Shown here: piece after piece, positions 1 to 10,169 of the stretch
Position numbering within the stretch: position 1 is the first letter of the stretch
Layout: the number at the start of each line of letters is the position of its first letter
Source: Todiramphus chloris collaris
Lineage: Eukaryota > Chordata > Aves > Coraciiformes > Alcedinidae
Reading direction: 5' to 3'
NCBI GenBank assembly: GCA_025345505.1
Contig: JANVCC010000011.1
Coordinates: forward strand, 10,824,184-10,888,183
DNA: 64,000 nt
The notes under the pieces: model-generated
The model's input: only the letters and a program-made list of their open reading frames with translations
The model's database searches: none
What the model was told of the DNA's origin: nothing
Made by a program: the position numbers and the translations under genes

Positions 1-2793
1 GTCTGATTATTCTTTGTGAAAGCAGCAGCAGGCTTGTTTAGAGAAAGTACTACTTTCCTGTTACTCACACTCCACCTGTGAAGCTGCCATAGCATGCGCT
101 CCATCAGTACAGTGTTAGCAGAAACACTGTTACAGCTTCTAGAACCCAAAACCTCAATTTCCAACAGTGTGCAGACTGTGCTGGGATGGAGGGGGAATAA
201 ATGGCACTTTGTTTAAACTTTTTTTAATCTTCCTTTTCAATTATAAAGTGTTAAAAAGCTTCAGAAAAAAAATATAAAATCTCAGGTTCAAACCTGCAAA
301 CACATATATATGTTGTTAGTCCCATTTAATACTTCTGATTTCAATTTCAGACATACAAGTAAGCCTTACATAATTTTTATTTCAACAGTAAAAGGGACAA
401 AATACAAAAGTGTTTCTAAAATGTTGCCAACCTAAATCTAGCCCATTTTACAGGCCTGTAAGTACACAGCTTTTCTCTTCTCCCCACCCCCTCTTCCAGG
501 AAGACTATATTGCTCTTCTAGATATTGGTTACCTTACAACAGGAATTTAAATAAGTAATTAAGCATAAAAATCCAACCGTTCTTTTTCTTTTCTTATTTG
601 GCAAATGTTTTAAATGTGCAATACAATTACAGTGAATGGAATTTATCCATCATTATCATGCTGTGCATTTCACAGTATTTCTAAACCTGTGATCAGTGGA
701 TCATTAAAGCCAGAGCAGCAGGGTCTGACTTTATTTGCACTATGCTGTGACAAAGGACATAAGAGCAGATGGGCAAGATCACTGCACTCATCTCTGCCAA
801 TGAGATCCAGGACCCTTTACACTGGTGCCTCCCCAGTCTGTATCCAGTTCAGGCAGACCCCTGTGATGTATCATACTACCAGTTTTGGTACAGAGCTCGG
901 TCTGGACTTCAGTGAAAGATGCAGATTGAAATGTCTGAAACAAAGCCAAGTACTGCAGGAGTTGCTGCACAAGAGATTTTGTATCACACGAGCCTCTTAG
1001 AAATGTGTTATCCAGCAGGCCACCAGAAACACAGCGTGCTGACAGAGATCTGGGATAGTATCGCCACAAGTAAGGACAGAGCCGTTCACTGAAGGCAAAG
1101 AGACTTTAGGCAAGTGACAGAGAAGAATAACAGCATTTCATTTGTTGTGAATGCTAAAGTAAGGAAAACCAGTAGCTGAGTAAGTTTAGTGTTACAGCAA
1201 ATATTAAAATATGTACAGATTACCACAACACACCATCATTCACATGAATGGGTAAGTGTCCTGTGGAGTAGAAAACATGGGTTAGGTTAACAGTTAAAAG
1301 AAACAACACAAATTACATCTAGTAAGGACTTACCTGATTATCCTACCAGCTTGAGTTCCACTTACGCACATATTCCTTAATTTTAGTAAGCAACCGTAGG
1401 CAACCTGTCCTTGCCTAATTTACAGTCAGTGTCTTTGTGTTTTCAACAGCATCTGTCCTTTCCTTCAAAGACAGATAGCTTTCCAGTTCCTTGGTCTACT
1501 GGCTCTGCTTGCAGTGTAATTCAAATAAGCTTTTAAAACCTGGTGCTACCATGTACTCTTGACAAAGACAACTAATTTTGCAAAGAATATCTGGAGCACT
1601 TTTCAGGAAGTGGGATGAGGAAAACTTCCAAAGTCATTCTTCCTGTAGCCTTTGGGAGAACCATGGAAGAAGTGAGGGCATTAGCACGTGGGACCCAAAG
1701 TTGGGAGGAAGCAAGTGAAAAGCTAGTACATACTTGGTGTTTTGTAAAAGCAGGGATACCAAATCAATGGATTTAGGTATCAGCAAAAGTCTGTTACAAT
1801 TTTGGAACAGAATCTCAAATATGTACAGTCATTATAGCCCAAAAAATAGTAGTATTCCTTGGACACAAATCAGAGTCAAGGCCAGGATGGCCTCAACTGC
1901 TTCACTATTTTCACTGGCCTTCTAGGTGGTATCATTATATCAAGTATCCAAATAAAAGAACAGGGCAACATTTGGAAGTGTGCAATATTCTGTAATCTTG
2001 CTTCTCTCCTTTAATCTCCCAAATTACTAACAATAATGAAAAGAAGTTCCCCGACAATGAATAACCCTCATTTTCTCTTTTACTGGATATCCTGTGGTTT
2101 CTGTTTTGAGAACAAAGGGGGGAAGAACTCAGAAACAAGCAGACCTCCACAAAGGAATTATTTGTACCTGGCTCCAGCTCTTTTTCTCCTCCCTTTTACT
2201 CACTACATGGGATAAGAACACAAGAAAACTTTTCCAAAAGCTTCTGAAACAGGAATATTATGGGTTGTTATTATTATTAGACTTCTAAAAGAATCTTTGA
2301 ACACAAAGCTCTATTGACGAGCATTTTCACGAGGCAGTGCTGCTGATCTGATTAAAAGATTTCTCTTAAGATTATGAAATAAATACCATCGACACATTAA
2401 AAGTTCTGCAAGACATTATTTCCACTCAGTTCCTCCATTTCTTGGCTATTCTCTCCAATCACCAGAGTAGCTCTCTGTATTACTTTGACTTTCTACCTAG
2501 AGCCAACTTAAGAAGCAGTTGTACATCCAGAAAAGAATCACATGCTCTTCCAAGAGTAAAGAACCAGATGAGCTTCTAAATCTGCAGCTTCGATGATTAT
2601 CCATATTTGTTGCCATTAATCTCCGAACACACGCAGTGATTTTCTGCTACTTCCTAAACATTTACACTGTCAGCTAACAGTCAAGGGCGTGTTCATTATC
2701 CAAGTCATATTAACACACGAAGGGCCATCACCTGAAAGAACAAACTCCTTAGAAACTTTGTTAAATCTATCAAAGTGTGGTCAATTACTTTAC
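1..2793 (-). other. ACOT9 intron 2 (partial)
   Basis: AT-rich sequence with no recognisable ACOT9 exon on the minus strand. A denser stretch at about 690-1080 is open in several frames and is noted as a finding. No CR1 copy was recognised here. A donor-like GTAAGT on the minus strand at about 1331-1336 follows sequence I could not match to ACOT9. Confidence 0.55.
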
Positions 2794-2885
2794 CTGCAGA
2801 CATGTCAGGAAGCTCTGCGGAGCCACTGATCCCAGAAGTGAGTGTCCTAGCCAGAACAGAAGGAAGCTTCCTCATGGTGCACAAC
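2794..2885 (-). CDS. ACOT9: ACOT9 coding exon 2
   Basis: This 92-nt exon follows the acceptor CATAG and ends GCAG before the donor GTAAAG. It translates as LCTMRKLPSVLARTL and onward to the codon split at its end (phase 1). It is open only in the frame set by exon 1. I found no convincing exon 3 between 1 and 2793. Confidence 0.72.
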
Positions 2886-4442
2886 CTATGGTCAGAGTGA
2901 AATAATTTAGTGTCATTAAAACTAATACCATGAAAATCATTTAGGATTTACTTTTGGAATGGTGATGATTACTTCAGTAACCCCACTCCTCCCTGTTAGC
3001 CTGACTTTTAGAACCAGATACAATCAGTACAACAGTTCCAGACAGCTGAAATTCCACCTGATACCTGTTCCTTGTCTGAAAACAGGAAGAAAGAACGAGT
3101 CGCTGGTGGTAACTGTTCTCCTCACTAACTACACATTTGCCCTGGGACAACCAGCTCAGACGCAACACCAGCTTCTACCCTGTAGACATCCTAACACAGG
3201 TAGGGTCTGTCTGCATCTAGGAAATCATCCATGACCCTAACCATATGTTTCTCCTGCACTTGGCAGGTGTATGGTGGAAGGTGGAATATACCAAGAGGGG
3301 TACCACAAGGCCTCCCACACAGTCCCATTTGCTAACCCTGGTCTTCTCCATGGCTTAGTACTGCTGCAACTCAGAACGAGCCTAAAATGCAGAATGTAAT
3401 TGAATAAACATACCTACTTTACTACTTATTCTAGTAGTGTAGTTTTTCCGTGTATCATAATCCCCTTAGCTGTTCAGCAAGAAGGGACAACCATGAAACC
3501 CTTCCAAGAACATAATCTGCCCAGCAATTCAGGAAGTGTCCAACGAGGTAGTAACCAGTGCAGCTCCTCCAGGCAAGAAAAACTGTGGTACCACAAATAT
3601 ACACAGAGGGTCAGCAGGAGTAAACTGCTGGTGATAGCTCATGGTGTTATCCTCACAAGGAACATGACTTGCCTACCTCTTAATTTTCTTCAGATGAGGC
3701 TTTACCTCAAAAAAGAGGCAAGTCCCCAGGCACCATCAAAAAAAGTAGGGCCATACACACATCATCACTCTATATACATGCCTCATGTACATACATACAT
3801 ACATCTATGCACACCTATCACGTACACACAAGCTTCCTGTCTGCAGGCACGCCAGAGAGTGAAAAACTGAACCGAACTCAGCAGCCGGGCAGAGCAGAGT
3901 CTCGTATGCCCCAGGGGTGACAGGAATGGCAACGCTGAAAACTTCCCGTGACTGGCGCAGCTTCTGGGCTCGCGTGTCACGGCACAGCCAGCAGGTGACT
4001 TCCCGCTCAGGCCATCCCGCACCCCCGCGGGCCCTTACGAGGCTTGGTGCCACTCAGAGGCTCAGAGCGAGGGAACAGACGGCTCCGCAGGCGGGCACTG
4101 ACAGGGCCGGCCGCCATCACTCGAAGCCGCGCTGCCGGCGGCGCAGCTGCAAGTTTTCAGGGTGCCACGCCCTGACAGGCCCCCCCGACCAAGGCACCGA
4201 GGCCCCCCTCAGCGGAGCCGGCAGGGCAGCTGCGGGGCGAGGCTCGGGGCATGGAACCCCCCCCACCCCGGCTAGGGCGGCGGCACAGGGCCCTGCCCCA
4301 CCTCCCCGGCGCCGCCGCGGGGCCCGCGGAGGATGAACCGCCACCTCCTGCCCTCCGGCAGCGGCATCTCCCTGGACCACCCCCCCAGCCCCGCGGGCAG
4401 GCGCTAAGGGGCGCGGGGGCAGCCTTACCGGGTGGCCAGCAT
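2794..4442 (-). CDS. ACOT9: ACOT9, mitochondrial acyl-CoA thioesterase 9, N-terminal part (2 exons)
   Basis: Only the first two coding exons lie in the window: 4429-4442 and 2794-2885, read on the minus strand. The gene continues past the left edge. Joined, they give 35 codons beginning MLATRLCTMRKL, followed by a Ser/Thr/Arg-containing stretch. The RLCT block matches the RLCTL near the human ACOT9 N-terminus, and the joining codon (CG|G, Arg) is split across the intron as expected. The segment is basic, with hydrophobic residues and no acidic residues for the first 20 or more positions, which fits a mitochondrial targeting peptide. The hot-dog thioesterase domains that hydrolyse acyl-CoA in the matrix are outside the window. 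Identity rests on this short match plus the conserved position upstream of SAT1 in opposite orientation, so it is good but not certain. Confidence 0.75.
2886..4428 (-). other. ACOT9 intron 1
   Basis: Bounded by the donor GTAAGG at the exon 1 side and the acceptor CATAG at the exon 2 side. It runs from ordinary AT-rich sequence into the CpG island above about 3.9 kb. It contains a short run of TACA repeats near 3787-3805. Open frames of 80-156 codons here show no family features and are taken as chance. Confidence 0.6.
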
Positions 4443-4880
4443 GGTGCTCGCAGCGCCGCCGCCACCGGGGCCGGAATCGTCAGCGGGGTCGCCTCACGCC
4501 CAGCGCCGGCGGGGCCACGCCTGACCCAGGCACACGGTCCTCCAGCACCATAGACTCGCAGCCTGCCTGGCGCAGAAAGCGCTGCCTGTGTGGCCCTCCC
4601 AGCGCAGCGCAGCGCCGCGCCGCACGGAGCCGCCTCCCCCATGGCCCTTCCAGGCCCAGGGCGGCTCCGGGCCCGCCTGGCGGTCCCGCTCGGCCCCGGC
4701 CTCCTGCCAACAACCGCGCCTTCCACCCAGGGGCGGGCCGCCGGTCGCTCCGTCTCCCTCTCCCCGCACAGCACGGCCGCTTGCAGGGCCGAAGGCTGGG
4801 GCCGCCGGCCGCCGTTAAGCTTCGGTCAGGTTTAACGGCAGAGCGGGCAGAGCCTGCCCGCCGCGCCCCGCGTGGGAGTT
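3960..4880. promoter_or_regulatory. CpG island promoter of ACOT9
   Basis: Strongly GC-rich and CpG-dense, with abrupt return to AT-rich sequence after about 4880. It contains the ACOT9 start codon at 4440-4442. No TATA box is evident upstream on the minus strand, which suggests a dispersed TATA-less start site. The many open frames of 75-205 codons in this block reflect base composition and are not taken as genes. Whether it also fires a divergent transcript to the right cannot be seen from sequence. Confidence 0.7.
4429..4442 (-). CDS. ACOT9: ACOT9 coding exon 1
   Basis: The minus strand reads ATG CTG GCC ACC CG followed directly by the donor GTAAGG. The ATG has ACC at -3 to -1, a good Kozak context. 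Fourteen coding bases leave phase 2, which is completed by the first base of exon 2. The exon lies in the middle of a CpG island, as expected for a first exon. Confidence 0.75.
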
Positions 4881-6342
4881 GCTTTTAATAAATACCGTGA
4901 CTTTTTGAATGATTCTTTTTTTAAATACTCTTTGGTGGGGTTTTTTTTCACCGTGTCTTGAAGAAGTTGGGCGCGCTGCTGGGCGTGCCGTGACAAGGGG
5001 CCCAACTCCCGCCGACCTGACCCCAACCCGAGCACTCTCCCTCGGCTGTGTGACACGGCCTCCTCCCCCGGACGGTCACTTGGTGGCACTGTTAGGGAAG
5101 GTAACTGGTATTCTCCACGGAGAAGAGTTTTAAGAAAACACTGCCGTGTTAAATAAGCTGTGCGCTTTCCGCAGGCGAGTAATCAACGCGCTTCATTCAT
5201 CAGAATTCCTTCTAGTACCGGGAACTGAAGAATCTTAGAGCAGAGAGGGCAATCAGCCTGGGCCGGCGGCAGAGGGGGCAGCTCCTGCTCTGCACACAGA
5301 CGCCGTAGAGCCGGTAAGGATCTACCTTCCAGAGAACCATCTGCTGACCACCTCAGCACCGCCAAGTGACTTGTATACAGGTGGCCAGATGCAGCCCGTG
5401 CCTTTCACACCGACCAGAATGTGTGTGTGTGTTGTTCTCACCGTGCATTTCAACTTGCCAGCAAAATGATGCTCATAGGAGTTACAAACTAGCAATGAAG
5501 TTGTTAAAGACACCTTGCTAAAGACATACCAAAGACACCACTGAGATTGTACAAGGGTATGAGAAAATAGGTGTTCTAGCAAACAGTGGAAGTACATTAA
5601 CTAGATTATTCATTTTTTGTGAGACTAACATCTGATCGGTCAACTCGTTTCTGAAAAATTTCTTCCAAACAAATTACACTAAGGCTATGTGAACTGAAAA
5701 AAAAAAAAAAGATTTGTGTCTTTTTTTATATGAGAGCCGTGCCAGATTGCGGATTTCTGTTTTGAAAGAGCTGAAGTTGCATGCCTTGCAAAACCCAACG
5801 AGCAAAACCCACACGGAACTGATCCTTGCTACTAGCACATGTTGTCTGTCGTGAATGCGGTGTGAGAACTTCCCTCCTGTTTCATGGCCGCATAACCAGT
5901 TACAAGTGAGGGGCCTGGTGGGTGAGCCTCGTTGGTGGAGGAGGCAGAGAGCAGGCAGGTTGGCACAGCACGGTAGGGAAAAGGCTCCTCTCTGCTGGCC
6001 CATTGCCCCCGGATGTCTTACCCACAAGTCCCATCTCCAGCTACAGCCCTTGCTGTCACACATCTCTCACTATGTGATGACGCATAGACCAGCTCTGTGT
6101 GTCTACAGAGGAAAAAGTCAAGAGCATAACTACAGAGCTTATCATTCTTCTGGTCATGGGGAAAAAAGGTGGAAACTTGGTTATGGGTGTGCACTGAAAG
6201 TTCAAACACTAAGATGCCACAAAAAGAATTGCCTCAGGATGGTGTAAAAAGACTGTGCCAAATGACAAAATTGTGATTGTGACACGTAAGAAAAACACCT
6301 CCTCATTGTGCAAACTCACATTAGTTTTAAGGAAAATTTTTA
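4881..6342. other. intergenic, nothing recognised
   Basis: Flank between the ACOT9 CpG island and the first CR1 copy. It holds a short poly(A) run near 5697-5710 and a short GT run near 5419-5432. No exon, RNA gene or known repeat was recognised. Confidence 0.5.
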
Positions 6343-7236
6343 GATTCACCAAGCTGTGTGGGGCGGCTGGCACACTGGAGGGAAGGGATGCCATCCAGAG
6401 GGACCTTGACAGGCTGGAGAGGTGGGCCCATGCCAACCTCGTGAGGTTCAACAAGGCCAAATGCAAGGTCCTCCATCTGGGTCAGAGCAATCCCAAGCAC
6501 CAATATAGGCTGGGCAGTGACTGGCTTGAGAGCAGCCCTGAAGAAAAGGACTTGGGAGTGCTGGTGGATGAGAAACTCAACATGAGCCATCAGTGTGCTC
6601 TCACAGCCCAGAGGGCCAGTCGTATCCTGGGCTGCATCAAGAGAACCATGGCCAGCAGGTCGAGGGAGGTGATTCTCCCCCTCTATTTCACTCTTGTGAG
6701 ACCCCACCTGGAGTACTGCGTCCAGTTCTGGAGTCCCTGTTACAGGAAGGATATGGATTTGCTGGAGCGTGTCCAGAGAAGGGCCACGAGGATGATCAGA
6801 GGGCTGGAACACCTCTCCTATGAGGACAGACTGAGAGAGTTGGGGTTGTTCAGTCTGGCAAAGAGAAGGCTCTGGGGACACCTTATTGTGTCCTTCCAGT
6901 ATCTGAAGGGGGCCTACAGGAAAGCTGGGGAGGGACTTTTTAGGCTGTTGGGCAGTGATAGGCCTAGAGGGAATGGATTAAAGCTAGAGATAGGTCGATT
7001 CAGGTTAGACATTAGGAAGAATTTCTTCCCCATGACGGTGGTGAGACACTGGAACAGGTTGCCCAGAGAGGTGGTGGAAGCCCCATCCTTGGAAGTTTTT
7101 AAACCCAGGCTGGATGGGGCTGTGAGCAACCTGCTCTAGTGGGAGGTGTCCCTGCCCATGGCAGAGGGATTGGAACTGGATGATCTTTAAGATCCCTTCC
7201 AACCTTGACACTTCTATGATTCTATGATTCTGTGAG
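6343..7236 (+). mobile_element. CR1 LINE, 5'-truncated, with open reverse transcriptase C-terminus
   Basis: A CR1 non-LTR retrotransposon copy of about 0.9 kb. It begins within the reverse transcriptase region (CR1-like sequence ACCAAGCTGTGTGGGG), runs through the C-terminal part of ORF2 and ends in the CR1 tail with tandem TTCTATGA. The reading frame is uninterrupted from the element start to a TAG at 7137-7139. It includes the characteristic segments [26 protein letters not shown] and [19 protein letters not shown]. The last hundred bases are the conserved CR1 3' UTR. The catalytic palm of the reverse transcriptase is missing, so it is a dead copy despite the open frame. An intact frame suggests a fairly young insertion. 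Confidence 0.93.
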
Positions 7237-7246
7237 GTACTGCACA

Positions 7247-8112
7247 AGAATCAGAGAATCACAGAATGGCAGGGGTTGGAAGGGACCTCTGGAGAAGATC
7301 TAGTCCAATCCCCCTGCAAAAGTAGGTTGACCTAGAGCAGGTTGCACAGGAACATGTCCAGGTGGGTTTTGAAAGTCTCCAGAGAAGGAGGCTCCACAAC
7401 CTCTCTGGGCAGCCTGTTGCAGGGCTCTGTGAACCTGATAACAAAGAAGTTTTTCATTATGTTCATATGGAACTTCTGTGTTCCAGTTTGTGCCCATTGC
7501 CCCTGGTACTGTTGTGGGCACCACTGAAAATTAACTTGACACTTGCTCTTAGATAAGCATTGGTCAGATCCCCTCTCATCCTTCTCTTCTGCAGGCTAAA
7601 CAGTCCCAGGTATCTCATCCTTTCCTCCTAAGAGAGATGATCCAGTCCCCCAGCCATCTTTGTAGCTCTCCATTGCACTCTCTCCAGCAGTTCCCTGTCT
7701 CAAACTGGGGATCCCAGAACTGGACACAGTACTCCAGAGGTGGCCTCACTAGGACAGAGTAGTGGGGGAGGAGAACCTCCCTGGGCCTGCTGGCCACTGT
7801 TCTTAATGGACCCCAGGAGACCATTGGCCTTCTTGGCCACAAGGGCACACTGGTGGCTCATGGTTAACATGTTGCCAACCAGGACTCCAAATTCCTTCTC
7901 TGCAGAGCTGCTTTCCATCAGGTCAACCCCTAACCTGTACTGGTGCATGGCATTATTCCCTCCCAGGTGCAGGACTCTAAATATGCCCTTGTTAAACTTC
8001 CTTAGGTTCCCCTCTGCCCAACTCTCCAACCTGTCCAGGTCTCGCTGAATGGCAGCACAGCCTGCTGGTGTGTCAGCCATTCCTCCCAGTTCTGTATCAT
8101 CAATACTGACGT
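7247..8112 (-). mobile_element. CR1 LINE, 5'-truncated, opposite orientation
   Basis: The 3' end lies at the low coordinate: AGAATCACAGAATGG near 7256-7270 is the reverse complement of the CR1 tail. On the minus strand the copy reads back through the 3' UTR and the conserved C-terminal region. It matches CR1 segments such as [12 protein letters not shown] and [18 protein letters not shown] on the minus strand, but the frame is broken, with the two halves in different frames (7615-7848 and 7700-8206). Homology fades at about 8110. It abuts the previous copy tail to tail and looks like a different subfamily, because the 3' ends differ. Confidence 0.92.
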
Positions 8113-9736
8113 AAGAACATTGCAGGATCAGAGCCAAAGGGACTTCCACTGTATCCAAAACATAAGGTAAAAAGTTGAGGCCTGGCTCGACTTTTTTCCC
8201 CAACATTAATTTCTATAACTTTCACACTCCAAATTATTTGCATGCATGATACAGATGATTTGAGGTTGCTGGCAGATAATTACGTGTCTAAACCCCAAAC
8301 TCATCAAATTACATTATTGCAAATGACAGATGAGATGTATTAGCTTACAGGAATAGCATTCTAATGACCTAAAATGTGTCTTCAAACATAACAATGGAAA
8401 TGATGGTCCTCTCATTTCCAGCATATGGAAATTAATGTAGTTTTATTATGTGAAACTGTTAATTTTGCATTTGCCTTGAATTCTGAGCAGTGCTACTGCA
8501 CTATTTATTTACTATTCTGTACTACTCTGGTGGAAATTAATGTTTTAGGGTTTTTTCTTTTCTATGTACAGCCTAGTGTTGATAAACTGTAATTGCAAGT
8601 TACATGAAAAAAAAATCTGGAAGCATCTCTGAACTCATAAATATTAATGAAAGTGCTAAGTATTAGGAAAAAAAATTTCAGTTAGAAATGCTAAGAGAAA
8701 TGTTATCCAAAGATTAATCTGCAAGAATGACAGGCCCATACTGAACATTAATTACATTTTCTATATTTTGCTCCAGAGATTTGACAGAAGATACAATTTG
8801 GAGATAAAATTTGGATTTAAACACTCAAGAACATTTAATAGTGTAATCAAAAATTATTAACTCACTGCATTTTGATGTGAAATAAGCAGTTCTTCCCTCT
8901 TTCATTTATTATGAACAGAGAACCTTTGAGGCATGAGAGAGGCATTCATACAGGAATTCATGGAATCTTCCTAGCGAAGGAGGAAATCAAAAATTAAAAT
9001 ACAAGAAGTAAAGAGAGTTTGATTAGTTGAACAGTAAAGAAAGAAAACGGTTGACCTCTTTGAGTCTTTCTGTCCAGCCTCCAAGAGAAGAGGATATTCA
9101 GAAATCTAGATGGAAGTAAAAATATGCTATTGGTACAAGTCCAGCTGAGGTCCCATAAGTCTGAATGAATTGTTCAGTTGTGTTGCCACGGAAGGATCTT
9201 GGGGAACTAGAATGGCTGTTTCCCTCTAGCCTGGGACTAGGCAAGACCTCCATCTCTGAAAAGGATGTGGGGAAAATTTGCCTCAGGCAGATATGTAGCA
9301 CTCTGCATGCTTTTACTAATACCAGTTCCTGTTGCATGCTAAAAAAGAAAGCGCTGCTTGCTATTTTGCACCAAATTTTCTGTTTCCTCACAAGTAAGAT
9401 TTAGGGAGGAGATAAAATGGGAATAAGAGGAACAATGATCCTTCAGATAATTCTAACCATTCTACCCCTCAAACACCAAAGTACCAACCTTCCTGATGAA
9501 AATGCGGATGGATTCACAGTCAGCGGGTTCAGCATGGGAGAAGCTTCTGTCTGGAAACAGAAACATGATCTAATCCTGACTCTGGTGCATATTTCAGTGT
9601 AACAGGTTCTTTCAACATGGGTTTACCTCAAACATGTTTTCTAACCACTTTCCAGAGAGAAAAACTTGATCCTTTTCAGGATGCTTACCAGTACACATTC
9701 CCTTGGGGAGAAGAGCAAATAAGCAGGTTGACTACT
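8113..9736. other. intergenic, nothing recognised
   Basis: AT-rich unique-looking sequence between the CR1 pair and the solo LTR. Short open frames near 9.1-9.8 kb have no recognisable domains. No splice-site-bounded exon stood out. Confidence 0.5.
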
Positions 9737-10163
9737 TGTCCTGGTTTCACTGGGATGGAATCCCAAGCCAGCCATGATCTGCAGGCCGTTAGCAATTTTG
9801 AGTTAGACAGGAATCTAAACTGGTAGGCAAAAGCCAAGGCAACTGGCCTGAGTTGGGTCACAGGTGCATCCCAGACCGTAAAAGTCATGGTCAGTATAAA
9901 AAGGGGAAATTTTACTGAGAACAGGCATTCTTTCTGATGGTGCTTCTCCTTTTTGGGGCTTGTTTAGTGTTCTCCTCCTGAGGGCTGCCTTCTGGTTTAT
10001 TGTGACTGCTGTACATTCACAGGGATGCGTATAACTTCGTATACTTTACACTGGTAGTAGTTTTGCTATTTCATTAAATCCCTCTTCACTTCAGTCCATG
10101 GGCATCCTCTCCTTTCCCCAATCCACTTTCCCTGCTGGGGAGGGGTCACTGGGTGATAGAGGA
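9737..10163 (+). mobile_element. solo LTR of an avian endogenous retrovirus
   Basis: It begins TGTCCTGGTTTCACTGGGAT, close to the common start of a large group of avian endogenous retroviral LTRs. It contains a TATA box (TATAAA at 9895-9900) and a poly(A) signal variant (ATTAAA at 10073-10078) in the expected order. ACTACT occurs immediately before the start (9731-9736) and again at 10164-10169, a candidate 6-bp target duplication. This gives an LTR of 427 bp, although its last bases are GGA and not the usual CA. No internal retroviral genes flank it, so it is a recombined solo LTR. Confidence 0.72.
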
Positions 10164-10169
10164 ACTACT

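Noticed and set aside
1331-1400. Minus-strand KLRN-like stretch before a GTAAGT donor, considered as ACOT9 exon 3
   Set aside because: Beyond K-L-R it does not match the human ACOT9 sequence I know, and no acceptor could be supported.
4157-4774. 205-codon minus-strand frame and several others in the ACOT9 CpG island
   Set aside because: Low-complexity Gly/Ala/Arg/Pro translations of GC-rich DNA that conflict with the spliced ACOT9 exon 1 model.
10031-10043. ATAACTTCGTATA inside the LTR, identical to one 13-bp arm of loxP
   Set aside because: There is no second arm and no matching spacer. The following bases (CTTTACAC) are unrelated, so it is taken as chance within the LTR.
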